Source: Paludibacterium denitrificans (lineage in GTDB: Bacteria > Pseudomonadota > Gammaproteobacteria > Burkholderiales > Chromobacteriaceae). From it: a stretch of 64,000 nucleotides of DNA. How positions within the stretch are numbered: position 1 is the stretch's first letter; each line of letters begins with the position of its first letter. Shown here piece by piece: positions 20,292 to 30,651 of this stretch. Location of the stretch: positions 1,054,001 through 1,118,000 of the forward strand of contig NZ_WLYX01000001.1 in assembly GCF_009707705.1 (NCBI RefSeq). The letters run 5' to 3'. The notes under the pieces are model-generated. The model worked only from the letters and a program-made list of their open reading frames with translations. It was not told the origin of the DNA and made no database searches. The position numbers and the translations under genes were made by a program.

Positions 20292-21186
20292 TCACACCCC
20301 ATGCGAGCGTAACCAGTCCAGCGCCAGCGCCCATGCCGACTGTGCCGCCGTTTTGTCGTAGCTCGGGCGGTAATCGGCATTAAACCCGTGGTTGACGTGC
20401 GGGAACACCACAATCTGCGAACCGCTGCTCGATTGCGCCAGACCAGCACGCATACGTTCAATCGCCGCGGGCTTGATAAAGCTGTCCTCGCTAAGCATAC
20501 AGCCCCAGCACCGGAACCGTGAGGCTGGCGGCAAAATCGACCGGGTCCTGTGGCTTGATGTCGGACTTCATGCCTTCCAGCAAGCCGTAGTACGCCACCG
20601 CTGCCTTGAGTTGCCGGTTGTGCCGGGCGTAAACCCAGTGCTGCACGGCCGCCCCAGCAATAGCCGACCAGACCAAGATGTTGAATATCGCCGTGACCAC
20701 TAGCGTGGGCAAACGCCACGGTCGCATCAAGATCGGCATTGACCTGCGCATCCGGCACCTTGGCCACCACCGTGGACATGATGGTGGCAATATCGGTCAT
20801 CTTCGACACATCACCCTGACGGGCGAACAGCTCGGGAGCAATGGCGTAATAGCCCTGCTTGGCAAAGCGCTTAACATGTCCTGAATATGTTCATGCACGC
20901 CAAAGATTTCCTGTACCACCAGCACCACCGGATATCTGCCCGGCTTGGCTAAACATGGCCCGGTAGCCGGGGACTACACCATCCGCCACCGGGATGTACA
21001 CCTCACCGGCAACCAGCCCCGGGAATCGGTTTTGATCGCCTGTGCCAATAGCGGGCTGGAAGCCGTGGCAAAGCCGGATGCCAGCAGGCTCACCACGAAG
21101 GTACGGCGCGACAGCCCGGCGGGTTCATCTGCCTTCTGTGGGTCTTGCCAATCAACCGGCTTGAGGCCGTATTCCATCATGTTCAT
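20292..21186 (-). CDS. Tat-exported dienelactone hydrolase family protein (about five frame breaks)
   Basis: An alpha/beta hydrolase of the dienelactone hydrolase family. A twin-arginine signal (LSRRTFVVSLLASGFA) points to periplasmic export. The catalytic triad residues are visible: Cys in GLVGYCWGG, Asp in AGEDSFIKP after repair, and His in FPHVNHGFNA. Breaks lie at 21013-21018 (CCTGG site), 20947-20954, 20869-20874 and 20490-20496 (GCCGGC sites) and near 20650. Correcting them gives 297 residues. The substrate is not evident from the sequence. Confidence 0.82.
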
Positions 21187-21224
21187 GGTGACTCCTGACT
21201 AATTAGAGAGTGGAACCTGCGCGG

Positions 21225-22346
21225 CTATTTGTTGCGATTACTGCGCGCGCTGGGCTTGCGGGTTTTCTTGGGGGCTTTTTCTTCAGGCACGGCAGGCACT
21301 TCAACCTCCGGCGTTACCACCACTTCAGCGGCTGGCAATGGAGTTGGCGCCTCGGCTGCCGCCTTCTTGGTGGCTGGCTTGCGGCCTCCGCGGCCCTTGC
21401 GCGGCGTGGCGGGTTTCTCGGCCACCGCGTCGGTAACCACCGGCACCACGACTTCAACCGCTGGGGACGCTGAAGGCACTGGCGTGGCCACGGCAGCCGT
21501 CACCTCATGCTGCCCCGCCGTCGTACCATTGCTGCGATAGACGTAGGCACCGGATTTTTCGTCGCGGCCAAACTCCAGCAAACCACGCGCCTGCGCTTCT
21601 TCCAGCAGGTTGCCAAAGGCGCGGAAACCATAGAACGCCTCACTGAAATCCGGTTTGCGCCGCTTGATGGCTTCCTTCAGCACCGAGGCCCAGATCTTGC
21701 CGCTGTCGCCCTTTTCCGACAGCAACGCATCAAAGGTTTCCACCGCAATCTCGATCGCGGCGCGCTTGCGCGCCTCCATTTCTTCCTTGTGACGTTTTTC
21801 CTCATCCGGCGTCCGCTTGACGGATGGGTGGTTAGCCCGCGGATTGCGTTTGGCCGCAGCACGCTGGATTTCGCGCACCAGATCATCGTAAAAGATGAAC
21901 TCATCGCAGTTGGCAATCAGCAAATCAGAAGTGGATTGCTTGACGCCGACACCGATCACCTGTTTGGCGTTCTCACGCAGCTTGGACACCAGCGGCGAAA
22001 AATCCGAATCGCCACTGATTATCACAAAGGTATTCACGTGTGATTTGGTATAGCAAAGATCCAGCGCATCCACGACCAGACGGATGTCGGCCGAATTTTT
22101 GCCGGACTGGCGCACGTGGGGGATTTCGATCAATTCGAAATTGGCCTCGTGCATGGTGGCCTTGAAATCCTTATAGCGCTCCCAATCGCAATAGGCCTTC
22201 TTGACTACGATATTGCCTTTTAACAGCAGGCGTTCGAGCACCGGCTTGATGTCGAATTTTTCGTATTTTGCATCGCGAACGCCGAGGGCGACGTTTTCGA
22301 AATCACAGAAAATCGCCATGCTGACGTTTTCGGGGGAGGAAGTCAT
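21225..22346 (-). CDS. NYN-domain ribonuclease-like protein with OST-HTH (LOTUS) domain
   Basis: A 373-residue protein. Residues about 8-165 form a NYN (PIN-like) domain: MAIFCDFENVALGV with the first acidic site, KNSADIRLVVDALDLCYT, and FVIISGDSDFSPLVSKLRE with the GDSDF acidic motif. Residues about 200-275 look like an OST-HTH/LOTUS RNA-binding domain (GKIWASVLKEAIKRRKPDFS, GFRAFGNLLEEAQARGLLEF). A tail rich in Ala, Pro and Lys (GRGGRKPATKK) follows. This suggests RNA processing in the cytoplasm; the target is unknown. It is intact. Confidence 0.85.
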   Translation of the reverse strand: MTSSPENVSMAIFCDFENVALGVRDAKYEKFDIKPVLERLLLKGNIVVKKAYCDWERYKDFKATMHEANFELIEIPHVRQSGKNSADIRLVVDALDLCYTKSHVNTFVIISGDSDFSPLVSKLRENAKQVIGVGVKQSTSDLLIANCDEFIFYDDLVREIQRAAAKRNPRANHPSVKRTPDEEKRHKEEMEARKRAAIEIAVETFDALLSEKGDSGKIWASVLKEAIKRRKPDFSEAFYGFRAFGNLLEEAQARGLLEFGRDEKSGAYVYRSNGTTAGQHEVTAAVATPVPSASPAVEVVVPVVTDAVAEKPATPRKGRGGRKPATKKAAAEAPTPLPAAEVVVTPEVEVPAVPEEKAPKKTRKPSARSNRNK

Positions 22347-22770
22347 GAGCGCTCCAAACCGCTGCGCCGCCCGGTAACCACCAAACCGGGATCAGGGTGA
22401 CGCATCAATATTCAAAAGACCGGGTCAAGCCAAGACCAAACACCACGACTGCCGCGTGGGCCAGCCACATTCACCGACACGCGGCCGATGGCGTCATCGC
22501 GACGCCTACCAGCCGTACCAGCCAGCGTACTATCGCAACCATTCTAATCAGCCTGACTAACTTTGGCGAAACCATCGCAGCGCTAGCGTACCCTGCGCCG
22601 GAAACCCCTTGCCGCGGCTTGGCGGCCAGCCCCGGCAACCGTCCAGTCATGAGATGGGGTAGACTGCCGCTCATGCCTTCCTGCCACCCCAGCCGCACCA
22701 CGCCGCCCGGCCCATGTGGTTCTGGTCGTGTGATGATTGTGCTAAACTTGCGCAACACATTCATTTGATT
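22347..22770. other. Intergenic region upstream of two divergent genes
   Basis: About 420 bp between the NYN gene (minus) and the small secreted protein gene (plus). It probably contains both promoters. A minus-strand open frame (22471-22764) has no start signal or recognisable family and is rich in low-information residues. I see no other feature. Confidence 0.4.
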
Positions 22771-23132
22771 ATGAAAACACTTACCACCGCCCTTTTGGCC
22801 CTCGCCTTGTCCCTGCCCGCCGGGCCGTCAATCGCGTGTTGCCCGCTACGGTACAGCCGGGTCTGTTACAACAGGCAGAAGGTAAGCGTGTCGCTTTTCT
22901 GCCCAAAGGTAGTAGCAACGGCTTGTTTGGCTTGTTCGCCAGCGCTGGCAACAGCTATACCGTCGCGCCCGGCCTGCGCATCATCGATGAGAACAACCGC
23001 ATGTTGCTGATGGGCCGACTGCCCGCGCTGGTGGGCAGGCAGGTGGGTGTCACCTTTGACCTGTACGGCAATATCAACCGCATCTGGCTGTTGACCGACG
23101 ACGAGTGGAACGCCCTCAACGCGCGGCAATAA
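22771..23132 (+). CDS. Small secreted protein of unknown function (one frameshift)
   Basis: The start MKTLTTALLALALSLPA is a signal peptide. The frame breaks at 22820-22824, where CCGGG replaces a likely CCTGGG (Ala-Trp-Ala, a good cleavage site). The mature part then reads VNRVLPATVQPGLLQQAEGK and VGVTFDLYGNINRIWLLTDD, giving 120 residues in all. I do not recognise the family. It probably acts in the periplasm. It precedes miaB by 45 bp and may share its transcript. Confidence 0.65.
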
Positions 23133-23177
23133 CGGCCCGGTGCCTCCCGAACCGAACACGCTGGAATCCTAGTTGCA

Positions 23178-24512
23178 ATGAAGAAGGTATACATCAAGAC
23201 CTTCGGCTGTCAGATGAACGAGTACGACTCGGACAAGATGGTCGATGTACTGTCCGACGCCGAAGGCATGATCAAGACGGACAACCCGGAAGAGGCCGAC
23301 GTGATCCTGTTCAACACCTGCAGTGTGCGTGAAAAAGCACAAGAGAAGGTGTTTTCCGATCTGGGCCGCATCCGCCCGCTGAAAGATGCCAACCCCAACC
23401 TGATCATCGGCGTGGGCGGCTGCGTCGCCAGTCAGGAAGGCGACACCATCGTCAAGCGCGCTCCGTATGTAGACGTGGTATTTGGCCCGCAAACCTTGCA
23501 CCGCCTGCCGGAACTGCTCAAGGCCCGCGCCGACAGCGGTGCCTCACAAGTCGATATTTCCTTCCCGGAAATCGAGAAATTCGACCACATCCCGCCCGCC
23601 AAGGTGGAGGGTGGCGCCGCTTTCGTCTCCATCATGGAAGGCTGCTCCAAGTATTGTTCGTTCTGCGTGGTGCCCTATACCCGCGGCGAGGAAGTTTCAC
23701 GGCCGTTTGAGGACGTGCTGGTGGAAGTGGCCGGGCTGGCGCAACAGGGCGTGAAGGAAATCACGCTGCTGGGCCAGAACGTCAACGCCTACCGCGGCGT
23801 GATGGCAGATGGCGAGATCGCGGATTTTGCCCTGCTGCTGGAATATGTGCATGAAGTGCCGGGAATTGAGCGCATCCGCTTTACCACCAGCCACCCGCGT
23901 GAATTCAGCCAGCGCATCATCGACTGCTATGCCAAGCTGCCCAAGCTGGTTTCGCACCTGCATCTGCCGGTACAAAGCGGCTCCGACCGGGTGTTGATGG
24001 CGATGAAGCGCGGCTATACCGGGCTGGAGTACAAGTCCATCATCCGCAAGCTGCGCACCATCCGCCCGGACCTGTGCCTGTCTTCCGATTTTATTGTCGG
24101 CTTCCCCGGCGAAACCGAGGCCGATTTCAACGCCACGCTCAAGCTGGTCAAGGATCTGGAGTTCGATTTCAGCTTCGTATTCATCTACAGCCCGCGCCCC
24201 GGCACCCCGGCAGCCAACCTGCCGGATGACACGCCGCATGCCGAGAAGGTACGTCGGCTGGAAGCGCTGAACGAAGTGATCGAAGCCAAGGGCTTTGCCA
24301 TCAACCAGAGCATGGTGGGCACCACGCAACGCGTACTGGTGGAAAACGTGTCGAAAAAAGATCCGAACCAGCTGGCGGCACGCACGATGAACAACCGCGT
24401 GGTCAACTTTATTGGCCATCCGCGCCTGATCAATCAGATGATCGACGTGGTCATCACCGAAGCCCATCCGCATTCGTTGAGCGGACGCGTGCTGACCTCG
24501 GAAACGGCTTAA
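23178..24512 (+). CDS. miaB: tRNA-2-methylthio-N6-dimethylallyladenosine synthase MiaB
   Basis: A 444-residue methylthiotransferase that adds the 2-methylthio group to i6A37 in tRNAs reading UNN codons. The N-terminal UPF0004 domain starts [15 protein letters not shown], with cysteines in [13 protein letters not shown] and [12 protein letters not shown]. The radical SAM cluster motif is [22 protein letters not shown] domain follows ([20 protein letters not shown]). Full length and intact; first gene of the miaB-phoH-ybeY-corC-lnt run. Confidence 0.97.
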   Translation: MKKVYIKTFGCQMNEYDSDKMVDVLSDAEGMIKTDNPEEADVILFNTCSVREKAQEKVFSDLGRIRPLKDANPNLIIGVGGCVASQEGDTIVKRAPYVDVVFGPQTLHRLPELLKARADSGASQVDISFPEIEKFDHIPPAKVEGGAAFVSIMEGCSKYCSFCVVPYTRGEEVSRPFEDVLVEVAGLAQQGVKEITLLGQNVNAYRGVMADGEIADFALLLEYVHEVPGIERIRFTTSHPREFSQRIIDCYAKLPKLVSHLHLPVQSGSDRVLMAMKRGYTGLEYKSIIRKLRTIRPDLCLSSDFIVGFPGETEADFNATLKLVKDLEFDFSFVFIYSPRPGTPAANLPDDTPHAEKVRRLEALNEVIEAKGFAINQSMVGTTQRVLVENVSKKDPNQLAARTMNNRVVNFIGHPRLINQMIDVVITEAHPHSLSGRVLTSETA

Positions 24513-24525
24513 TCTTAACTATCCG

Positions 24526-24558
24526 TTCGGCCAACCTGGCGCATTCAGGTTGGCCGAA
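24526..24558. repeat. Inverted pair of the DUS-like repeat between miaB and phoH
   Basis: TTCGGCCAACCTG and CAGGTTGGCCGAA are perfect 13-bp arms around a 7-base loop. It follows the miaB stop by 13 bp and is placed like a terminator, although no T-run follows. The arms contain the 12-mer AGGTTGGCCGAA in opposite orientations, the arrangement in which Neisseria DUS act as transcription terminators. Confidence 0.8.
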
Positions 24559-24576
24559 TTGCATCAACAAGGCACC

Positions 24577-25546
24577 ATGTCCCATTCCGAACACCTCAGC
24601 TTCAAACCGGTCGACAATGACCGGCTGGCACGCCTGTGTGGCCCGCTGGACGAAAACCTCAAACAAGTGGAAACCGGGCTGGATGTCACCATCCAGCGTC
24701 GGGGCGAAAGCCTGCGGATTCAGGGCGAACGAGCCCGTGACGCCGTCACCGCGCTGACCCGCTTCTATCTGTTGGCCGAAAAACAGGATTTGTCGATCGA
24801 CGACATCCAGCTCGGGCTGGTTGAAGTACGGCAGGCCGCGCCGACGGGCGAGGAAGCTGAGGCGGATGCGCCAGCGCTGGTAACGCGCCGCGGCGATTTG
24901 CGGGGCCGTACGCCACGGCAAAACCGCTACATCAAGGCCATTCAGGACTATGACATCACCTTTGGCATCGGCCCGGCCTAAGCACCGGCAAGACCTATCT
25001 GGCCGTCGCCAGCGCCGTCGATGCCATGGAACGCGATGCCATCAAACGCATCGTGCTGGTGCGCCCGGCGGTGGAAGCGAAAAGCTGGGGTTCCTGCCCG
25101 GTGATCTGGCACAGAAGGTCGACCCCTATCTGCGGCCGTTGTATGACGCCTTGTATGACCTGATGGGCTTTGACAAGGTGACACGGCTGTTTGAGAAGAA
25201 CCTGATCGAGATTGCGCCGCTGGCATACATGCGCGGCCGCACGCTCAATAGTGCGTTCATCATTCTGGACGAAGCGCAAAACACCACGCCGGAACAGATG
25301 AAAATGTTCCTGACCCGCATCGGCTTTGGCTCCAAGGCCGTCATCACCGGCGACATCACCCAGATCGATCTGGCCAAGAACCAGAAAAGCGGTCTGGTGG
25401 AGGTTGAGCACATTCTGTCCAAAGTGCGCGGCATTCATTTCCACCATTTCCAGAGCGACGACGTGGTGCGCCACCCGCTGGTGCAAAAAATCGTCGACGC
25501 CTACGACAATTACCAGGCAAAACCGCATGAAACAAGCCAAGCGTAA
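24577..25546 (+). CDS. phoH: PhoH-like ATPase (PhoL/YbeZ; two frame breaks)
   Basis: P-loop ATPase of the PhoH family, partner of YbeY in ribosome and rRNA quality control. An N-terminal KH-like part precedes [20 protein letters not shown]. The Walker A loop, GPAGTGKT, is broken at 24976-24983 (GCCTAAGC where GCCGGC is needed). A second break at about 25077 lost four bases (GC for GCCGGC in [13 protein letters not shown]). Walker B is [20 protein letters not shown]. Repaired length is 323 residues. Start: ATG 24577 ([11 protein letters not shown]). Confidence 0.92.
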
Positions 25547-26033
25547 TCCCCTGCGCCAAAGGTTGGCCGAACGGCTCGACCTGACCCCGGACAACCGTAC
25601 CGATTCGGCCAACCTGCCCACCGCAGCCCAGTGGCGCCGCTGGGTACAAGCCGCCCTGCAACCGGGCGTACGTCAGGCGCAGATCAGCCTGGTGATCGTC
25701 GAGGCCGACGAAGGCCAGACGCTCAACCGCGACTACCGCCACAAAGACTACGCCACCAACGTGTTGAGCTTTGCCCTGAACGAAGGCGAGCCATTGCCCG
25801 GCCTGCCACTGTTTGGCGATCTGGTACTGTGTGTGCCGGTGGTGGAACGTGAAGCCACCGAGCAAAACAAGAGTCTGGAAGAGCACTACGCCCACCTGAC
25901 CGTGCACGGCATGCTGCACCTGCAAGGCTTTGACCACGAAGACGACGACGAAGCGGAAATCATGGAAACGCTTGAAACCGCCATTCTGGCCAAGCTAGGA
26001 TATGCCGATCCGTATGCCGAGGAAAAACACTAA
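25527..26033 (+). CDS. ybeY: Endoribonuclease YbeY
   Basis: A 168-residue zinc-dependent endoribonuclease for 16S rRNA 3'-end maturation. The signature [20 protein letters not shown] carries the three zinc-binding histidines. Upstream are [19 protein letters not shown] and [10 protein letters not shown]. The start overlaps the end of phoH by 20 bp. Two copies of the DUS-like 10-mer lie inside the coding region (25562-25571 and 25604-25613), in opposite orientation. Confidence 0.95.
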   Translation: MKQAKRNPLRQRLAERLDLTPDNRTDSANLPTAAQWRRWVQAALQPGVRQAQISLVIVEADEGQTLNRDYRHKDYATNVLSFALNEGEPLPGLPLFGDLVLCVPVVEREATEQNKSLEEHYAHLTVHGMLHLQGFDHEDDDEAEIMETLETAILAKLGYADPYAEEKH

Positions 26034-26038
26034 ACCCT

Positions 26039-26893
26039 ATGGAAGACCCCAGTAAGCCCCGCCCCAATTGGTTTGAACGCCTGTCCACCCTGCTGCTGCG
26101 CGAGCCGGAGGACCGGGAAGAACTGATCGCCCTGCTCCACTCCGCCTTCGAACGCAACCTGCTGGACGCCGAAGCGCTCGGCATGATCGAAGGCGTATTG
26201 GGCGTCAGCGAACTGACCGTACGTGACGTGATGATTCCGCGCAGCCAGATGGATGTGCTGCGCATCGCCGACCCGATCGGCCGTTTCCTGCCCGACGTCA
26301 TCGGCACCGGCCACTCCCGCTTTCCCGTCATCGGCGACAACAAGGACGACGTACTGGGCATCTTGCTGGCCAAGGATCTGCTGCGCCACTTCCTTAGCCC
26401 CAAAACCTTCGACCTCAAGGCCACCCTGCGCCAGCCGATGTTCGTCCCGGAATCCAAACCGCTGGACGTGCTGCTGCGTGACTTCCGCTCCACCCGCAAC
26501 CACATGGCCATCGTGGTGGACGAATACGGCGGCGTTTCCGGCCTGATCACCATCGAAGATGTGATCGAACAGATCGTCGGCGACATCGAAGACGAATACG
26601 ATTTCGACGACAGCGAAGACAATATCGTGCCGGTGCGCGGTCAGCGTTACCGGGTCAAGGCGCTGACCGAAATCGCCGATTTCAACGAATATTTCGACAC
26701 CCGCTTCGATGACGACGATGTCGACACCATCGGCGGGCTGGTGATTTCCCTGATGGGCCATCTGCCCAAACGCGCCGAAACGGTGGAAGCCGACGGTATC
26801 CGCTTTACCATCCTGCGTGCCGATAGCCGCCGCCTGCATTCGCTGCTGGTGGAACGCCTCCTGCCGCCGACCGACGACACACTCACCGACTGA
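26039..26893 (+). CDS. corC: Mg2+/Co2+ transporter-associated CBS protein CorC
   Basis: A 284-residue cytoplasmic protein with two CBS domains (LTVRDVMIPRSQMDVLRIAD; FVPESKPLDVLLRDFRSTRN), the NHMAIVVDEYGGVSGLITIE motif, and a C-terminal CorC_HlyC domain (DTRFDDDDVDTIGGLVISLM). Members are linked to Co2+/Mg2+ resistance. The stop overlaps the lnt start (TGATG). It is intact. Confidence 0.93.
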   Translation: MEDPSKPRPNWFERLSTLLLREPEDREELIALLHSAFERNLLDAEALGMIEGVLGVSELTVRDVMIPRSQMDVLRIADPIGRFLPDVIGTGHSRFPVIGDNKDDVLGILLAKDLLRHFLSPKTFDLKATLRQPMFVPESKPLDVLLRDFRSTRNHMAIVVDEYGGVSGLITIEDVIEQIVGDIEDEYDFDDSEDNIVPVRGQRYRVKALTEIADFNEYFDTRFDDDDVDTIGGLVISLMGHLPKRAETVEADGIRFTILRADSRRLHSLLVERLLPPTDDTLTD

Positions 26894-28387
26894 TGCCACG
26901 TACCCTGTTGTTGCTGGCCGCTGCCGCCCGGCCGGGGCACTGACGCTGTTTGCCTTTGCCCCGTACCGCCTGTTCTGGATCATGCCTTTGTCGCTGGCCG
27001 CCCTCGCAGGGTTGGCCGAACACCAGCCGCGCCTTGCCGGGCGACTGGGCTATATCTGGGGGCTGGCGGCCTATACGGCCAACTTCAACTGGATCTACAA
27101 CAGCCTGCATGACATTGCTTAAGCCTGCAAGCGATCCCGGCGCTGCCACTGGTATTTTTACTACCGGCCTATCTGGCGCTCTACCCGGCGCTCGCCACCG
27201 GCTCGCTTGCCGTATCGACACACGTCCGGCCATCCGCTGGCTGCTGGCCTTCCCGGCGGCCCGGGAGCTGGGCGAATGGCTGCGCAGCTGGCTGCTTACC
27301 GGTTTCCCCGGGGCGCCGCGGGCTACTCACAAATCACGGAAAGCCCGCTGGCTATGCCCCGCTGGCCGGGATTCATCTGGTGAGCTGGCTGGTCGCACTG
27401 ACCGCTGGGGCAGTGTCGTTAATGGGCCGTGCCACGCCACGCCAGCGCAGCGGGTTATTGGCAGCGGCACTACTGGTCTGGGGCGGCGGCGCCGCACTCA
27501 AGCAAGTGACATGGACCCAGCCCGCGGGTAAGCCGTTCACCGTGGCGCTGGCGCAAGGCAACATCCCGCAAGCACTCAAATGGAAGCCGGAAACGGCGGA
27601 ATACACGCTAATCACCTATTATCGGCAAGTCGCCGCCACGCGTGCCGACCTGATGATCCTGCCTGAGACAGCCATGCCGCTGTTTCTGGAAGACCTGCCC
27701 GCCAACTATCTGGCCTTGCTGACCCGCACCGCTGCCGAGCAACACATGGCACTGGCCAGCGGTGTGCCACGCCGCACGCCCGACGGCCGTGGCTATCTGA
27801 ATGCCGTGGTGGCTCTCTCAGATCCGCGCCTGCCGTCCTATGCCAAAGACCATCTGGTTCCGTTCGGCGAGTTCATTCCGCTCCCCGGTCTCATCGGCTG
27901 GATCTACCAGTTCATGGACATGCCGCTGTCCGGCTTCTCACGCGGCGGCAGCAACCAGGCACCGCTGCAACTGGCGGGCCAGCGGGTGGCGTTCAACGTC
28001 TGCTATGAAGACAGCTTCGGCGAGGAGCTGATCGGCCCGGCGGCACAGGCCACCCTGCTCGCCAACGTCAGCAATCTGGCCTGGTTCGGCAAAAGTGTGG
28101 CCATGCAACAGCATCTGCAGCTATCACAAACCCGGGCACTGGAAACCGGCCGGGTGATGCTGCGCGCCACCAATACCGGCATGACCGCCATCATCAACCC
28201 CGATGGCGAGATTGCCACGCTGGCCGCGCCATTCACCCAGCAGGTATTGCAAGGCAAGGTGCAGGGACGACAAGGACTGACGCCCTACATGCGCTGGGGT
28301 AATCTGCCGACATTACTCCTGATGGCCGCATTACTGGCCGTGGCGACCGCACTCGGCGCCCACCGTCGTCGCATGGTCGCCCATTAA
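26893..28387 (+). CDS. lnt: Apolipoprotein N-acyltransferase Lnt (five frame breaks)
   Basis: Inner-membrane nitrilase-superfamily enzyme that N-acylates lipoproteins. N-terminal membrane helices are split over frames: breaks near 26930, 27117-27124 (GCTTAAGC for GCCGGC), about 27200, 27306-27313 (CCCCGGGG where FPWG requires CCTGG) and about 27350 (four bases of GCCGGC lost). The catalytic domain is intact: the Glu in LMILPETAMP, Lys in YAKDHLVPFGEF, and Cys in VAFNVCYEDSFGEE. Net repair gives 499 residues. Confidence 0.92.
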
Positions 28388-28467
28388 TCCAGGCAGCTCT
28401 TTCACCGACGTGGCGCATCCGTCACGCCAACAAGAGCGCGATGGTTAAAGGCCAATCGCACATGAAT

Positions 28468-28504
28468 AAACCGCTTGCCCGGTATCCCGGCACAAGCGGT
28501 TTTT
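28468..28504 (+). terminator. Rho-independent terminator after lnt
   Basis: Arms AAACCGCTTG and CAAGCGGTTT around a 14-base loop, followed by a T-run on the plus strand. It closes the miaB-lnt run before the convergent chemoreceptor gene. A DUS-like 12-mer lies just beyond at 28519-28530. Confidence 0.8.
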
Positions 28505-28567
28505 CACTTTCTAGCTAAAGGTTGGCCGAATAACGGCCAGCAGCCCAGCCATGTACTACCGTACAAC

Positions 28568-30210
28568 TTAAACCCGGAAGCTCGACACCAGCGTGCGCAG
28601 GTTATCGGCCAGACGATGCATGCTGTCGATGGCCTGTGACGTGCTCACTGCCGCCTCGGCATTGGTGCTGGCACTTTGCGCAATCCTTTCCACATGCTGG
28701 GCAATATCCTGGCTGGCCTGGCCCTGCTCCTTCAGCGCATGGGAGATATCGTTCACCACGCCATCCACCCCCACGGCCCCCTGACGAATCCGCGCAATCG
28801 CATCACCGCCCTGTTCCGCCAGATTCAGCCCGGATTTGACCCGGTTCACCGCCTCTTCCATGCAGCTATGCGACTGATCGGAACTCACCTGAATTTCCTG
28901 AATCATCACGGCAATTTCCTGCGTCGCCTGGCCGGTACGTTCCGACAGCTTGCGCACCTCGTCCGCCACCACGGCAAACCCGCGCCCCATCTCGCCTAAG
29001 CACGGGCCGCTTCGATCGCCGCATTGAGCGCCAGCAGGTTGGTCTGGTCGGCAATATCCTTGATTACCTGCATGATGGAAGAAATGGTCTGCGTCTTGGT
29101 CGCCAATTCGGCAATCGTCACCGCCGCCTGATCTACCGATTCATTGATCCGGCGCATTTCCGTCACCGCCTGCGAGATGACTTCCCCGCCCTCATGCGAC
29201 AACTCGCCCGATTGTTTCGACAGCTGATGAGCGTCATGTGCGTGGTCAGCGATCTGGTTGATGCTCACCGTCAGCTGTTCCACCGAGGCGGCCATCGCCG
29301 TTGCAGCCGTACTTTGCTGCTGTGATCCGTCTTCCACCAGTGCCGAACGTTGCGTAATCTGGCCGCTCATTTCGGACAGCTTGTTGGCGTCATCAATAAT
29401 CTGCCGTACCAGCTGTTTGAGTTGCTGCTGCATGGTTGCCACTGCCGCCATCAGGCTGGAGTCGTCACCCGGCGCGAGTGGAATCGTTTCATCCAGCCTT
29501 CGGCAATCTTCTTGACCACCGCGACGGTTTCCCGCGGATCAGCCCCCAACTGCCCCAGTACCGAACGCAAGATCAGCACCCCGGCCATGCCCAGCAACAG
29601 CAAGGCCACGCCTATTTCCAGCGCCAGCGTAATCAATTCCTGCTGAAAAGCGGCCGCCACATCATCCAGATAAATGCCGGTACCGATGACCCATTTCCAG
29701 CGCGGCGTCACCATGGCGTAGGAAATCTTCGATTGTGGCTGCTCAAAACCCGGCTTGTCCCAAACATACTCGACAAACCCTTTGCCCCCACCACTTTGCA
29801 TCGCCCTGGTCAAACAACTGGCCGACCACCGCCCCGGTCGGGTCCTTGATCGCCATGACATCCTTGCCAAGCATGGCCGGTTTCACCCCATGGGCGATAT
29901 AACGCCAGTTATTGTCGAAGGCGAAGAAATACTCGCGCTGGTCATAGCGGATACCATTCAGCACATTCACCGCTTGCTGTTTGGCCACGACTTCCGGCAA
30001 CTTGCCACTGGCCGCCAGCCCTTCGTAGTACTGCACCATGCGGTAAGAGCTTTCCACCAGGTTGCGTACTTTATCCTTGCGATCCTGCAACATGCTGTGT
30101 TTCAGGTTGAACACGGCCATGGTGCCCAGCGCACAAATGACCACGGCCATCAATACCAGCAGGCCGGTCAGGCGTGCTTTCAGCGTCATACCCGTTTGCT
30201 GTTCATTCAT
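28568..30210 (-). CDS. Methyl-accepting chemotaxis protein with Cache domain (three frame breaks)
   Basis: Chemoreceptor. It starts with helix 1 (LTGLLVLMAVVICALGTMAV), then a periplasmic single-Cache domain (YYEGLAASGKLP, REYFFAFDNNWRYIAHG, WKWVIGTGIYLDDV), helix 2, HAMP, and a signalling domain with DIADQTNLLALNAAIEAARA and GRGFAVVADEVRKLSERTG. Breaks: 29804-29809 (extra G at CCAGG), 29493-29498 (C lost at CCTGG) and 28994-29001 (GCCTAAGC for GCCGGC in ARAGEMGRG). Repaired length is 546 residues. The ligand is unknown. Confidence 0.9.
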
Positions 30211-30651
30211 GTTTGCTCCCGATTATTCTTGTCATGATTTTGTTGTTTACGGCCCTGTTCTGCGACAGGGCGCCACGGCTTCCGGCACAATCTTTGCCTG
30301 TCGCCCATGCTAACTCAGCCAGCAGGCTTGCCCCAGCAGTTTACCGGGAATATGCCGTATTCCCTATCGGGCGGCGTTCCGGCACAAGGAACCCACCATG
30401 CAACAAGCCTCAATCTCCCCTCTGTCCCAATAAAAGACAGGGCCAATCAAGCGCAGTTTCCATGATAGGGCATGGCAAGAAAAAAGCGACGCTTCGCCAT
30501 CCATAGCCACAAATACATTATGGTTTTTTTGATCCAAGTCTAGTGCTTTTGCTCAGTTTATAGGGAGGAATAATAATCTGCCAATCCATAAGCCCGCCAC
30601 ACCATAAAAAAACCCGGCCTGAGCCGGGTTCAATCCTGCCGCAAACCTGCA
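30211..30651. other. Intergenic region between the chemoreceptor and mmsA genes
   Basis: About 440 bp. It contains the mmsA terminator at its right end and presumably the chemoreceptor promoter at its left. I see no gene, repeat or recognisable operator in the middle. Confidence 0.4.
30604..30630 (-). terminator. Rho-independent terminator after mmsA
   Basis: Perfect hairpin AACCCGGC-CTGA-GCCGGGTT at 30611-30630. On the minus strand it is followed by a run of seven T residues, 22 bp past the mmsA stop. Confidence 0.85.

Noticed and set aside
22471-22764. A 97-codon minus-strand open frame upstream of the small secreted protein gene.
   Set aside because: No Shine-Dalgarno, no recognisable family, and it overlaps the likely promoter region of the plus-strand gene.
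24976-24983. Recurrent in-frame TAA/TAG suggested stop-codon reassignment or programmed frameshifting.
   Set aside because: The shifts are of different sizes and no slippery site or stimulator is present. Normal stops end every intact gene.
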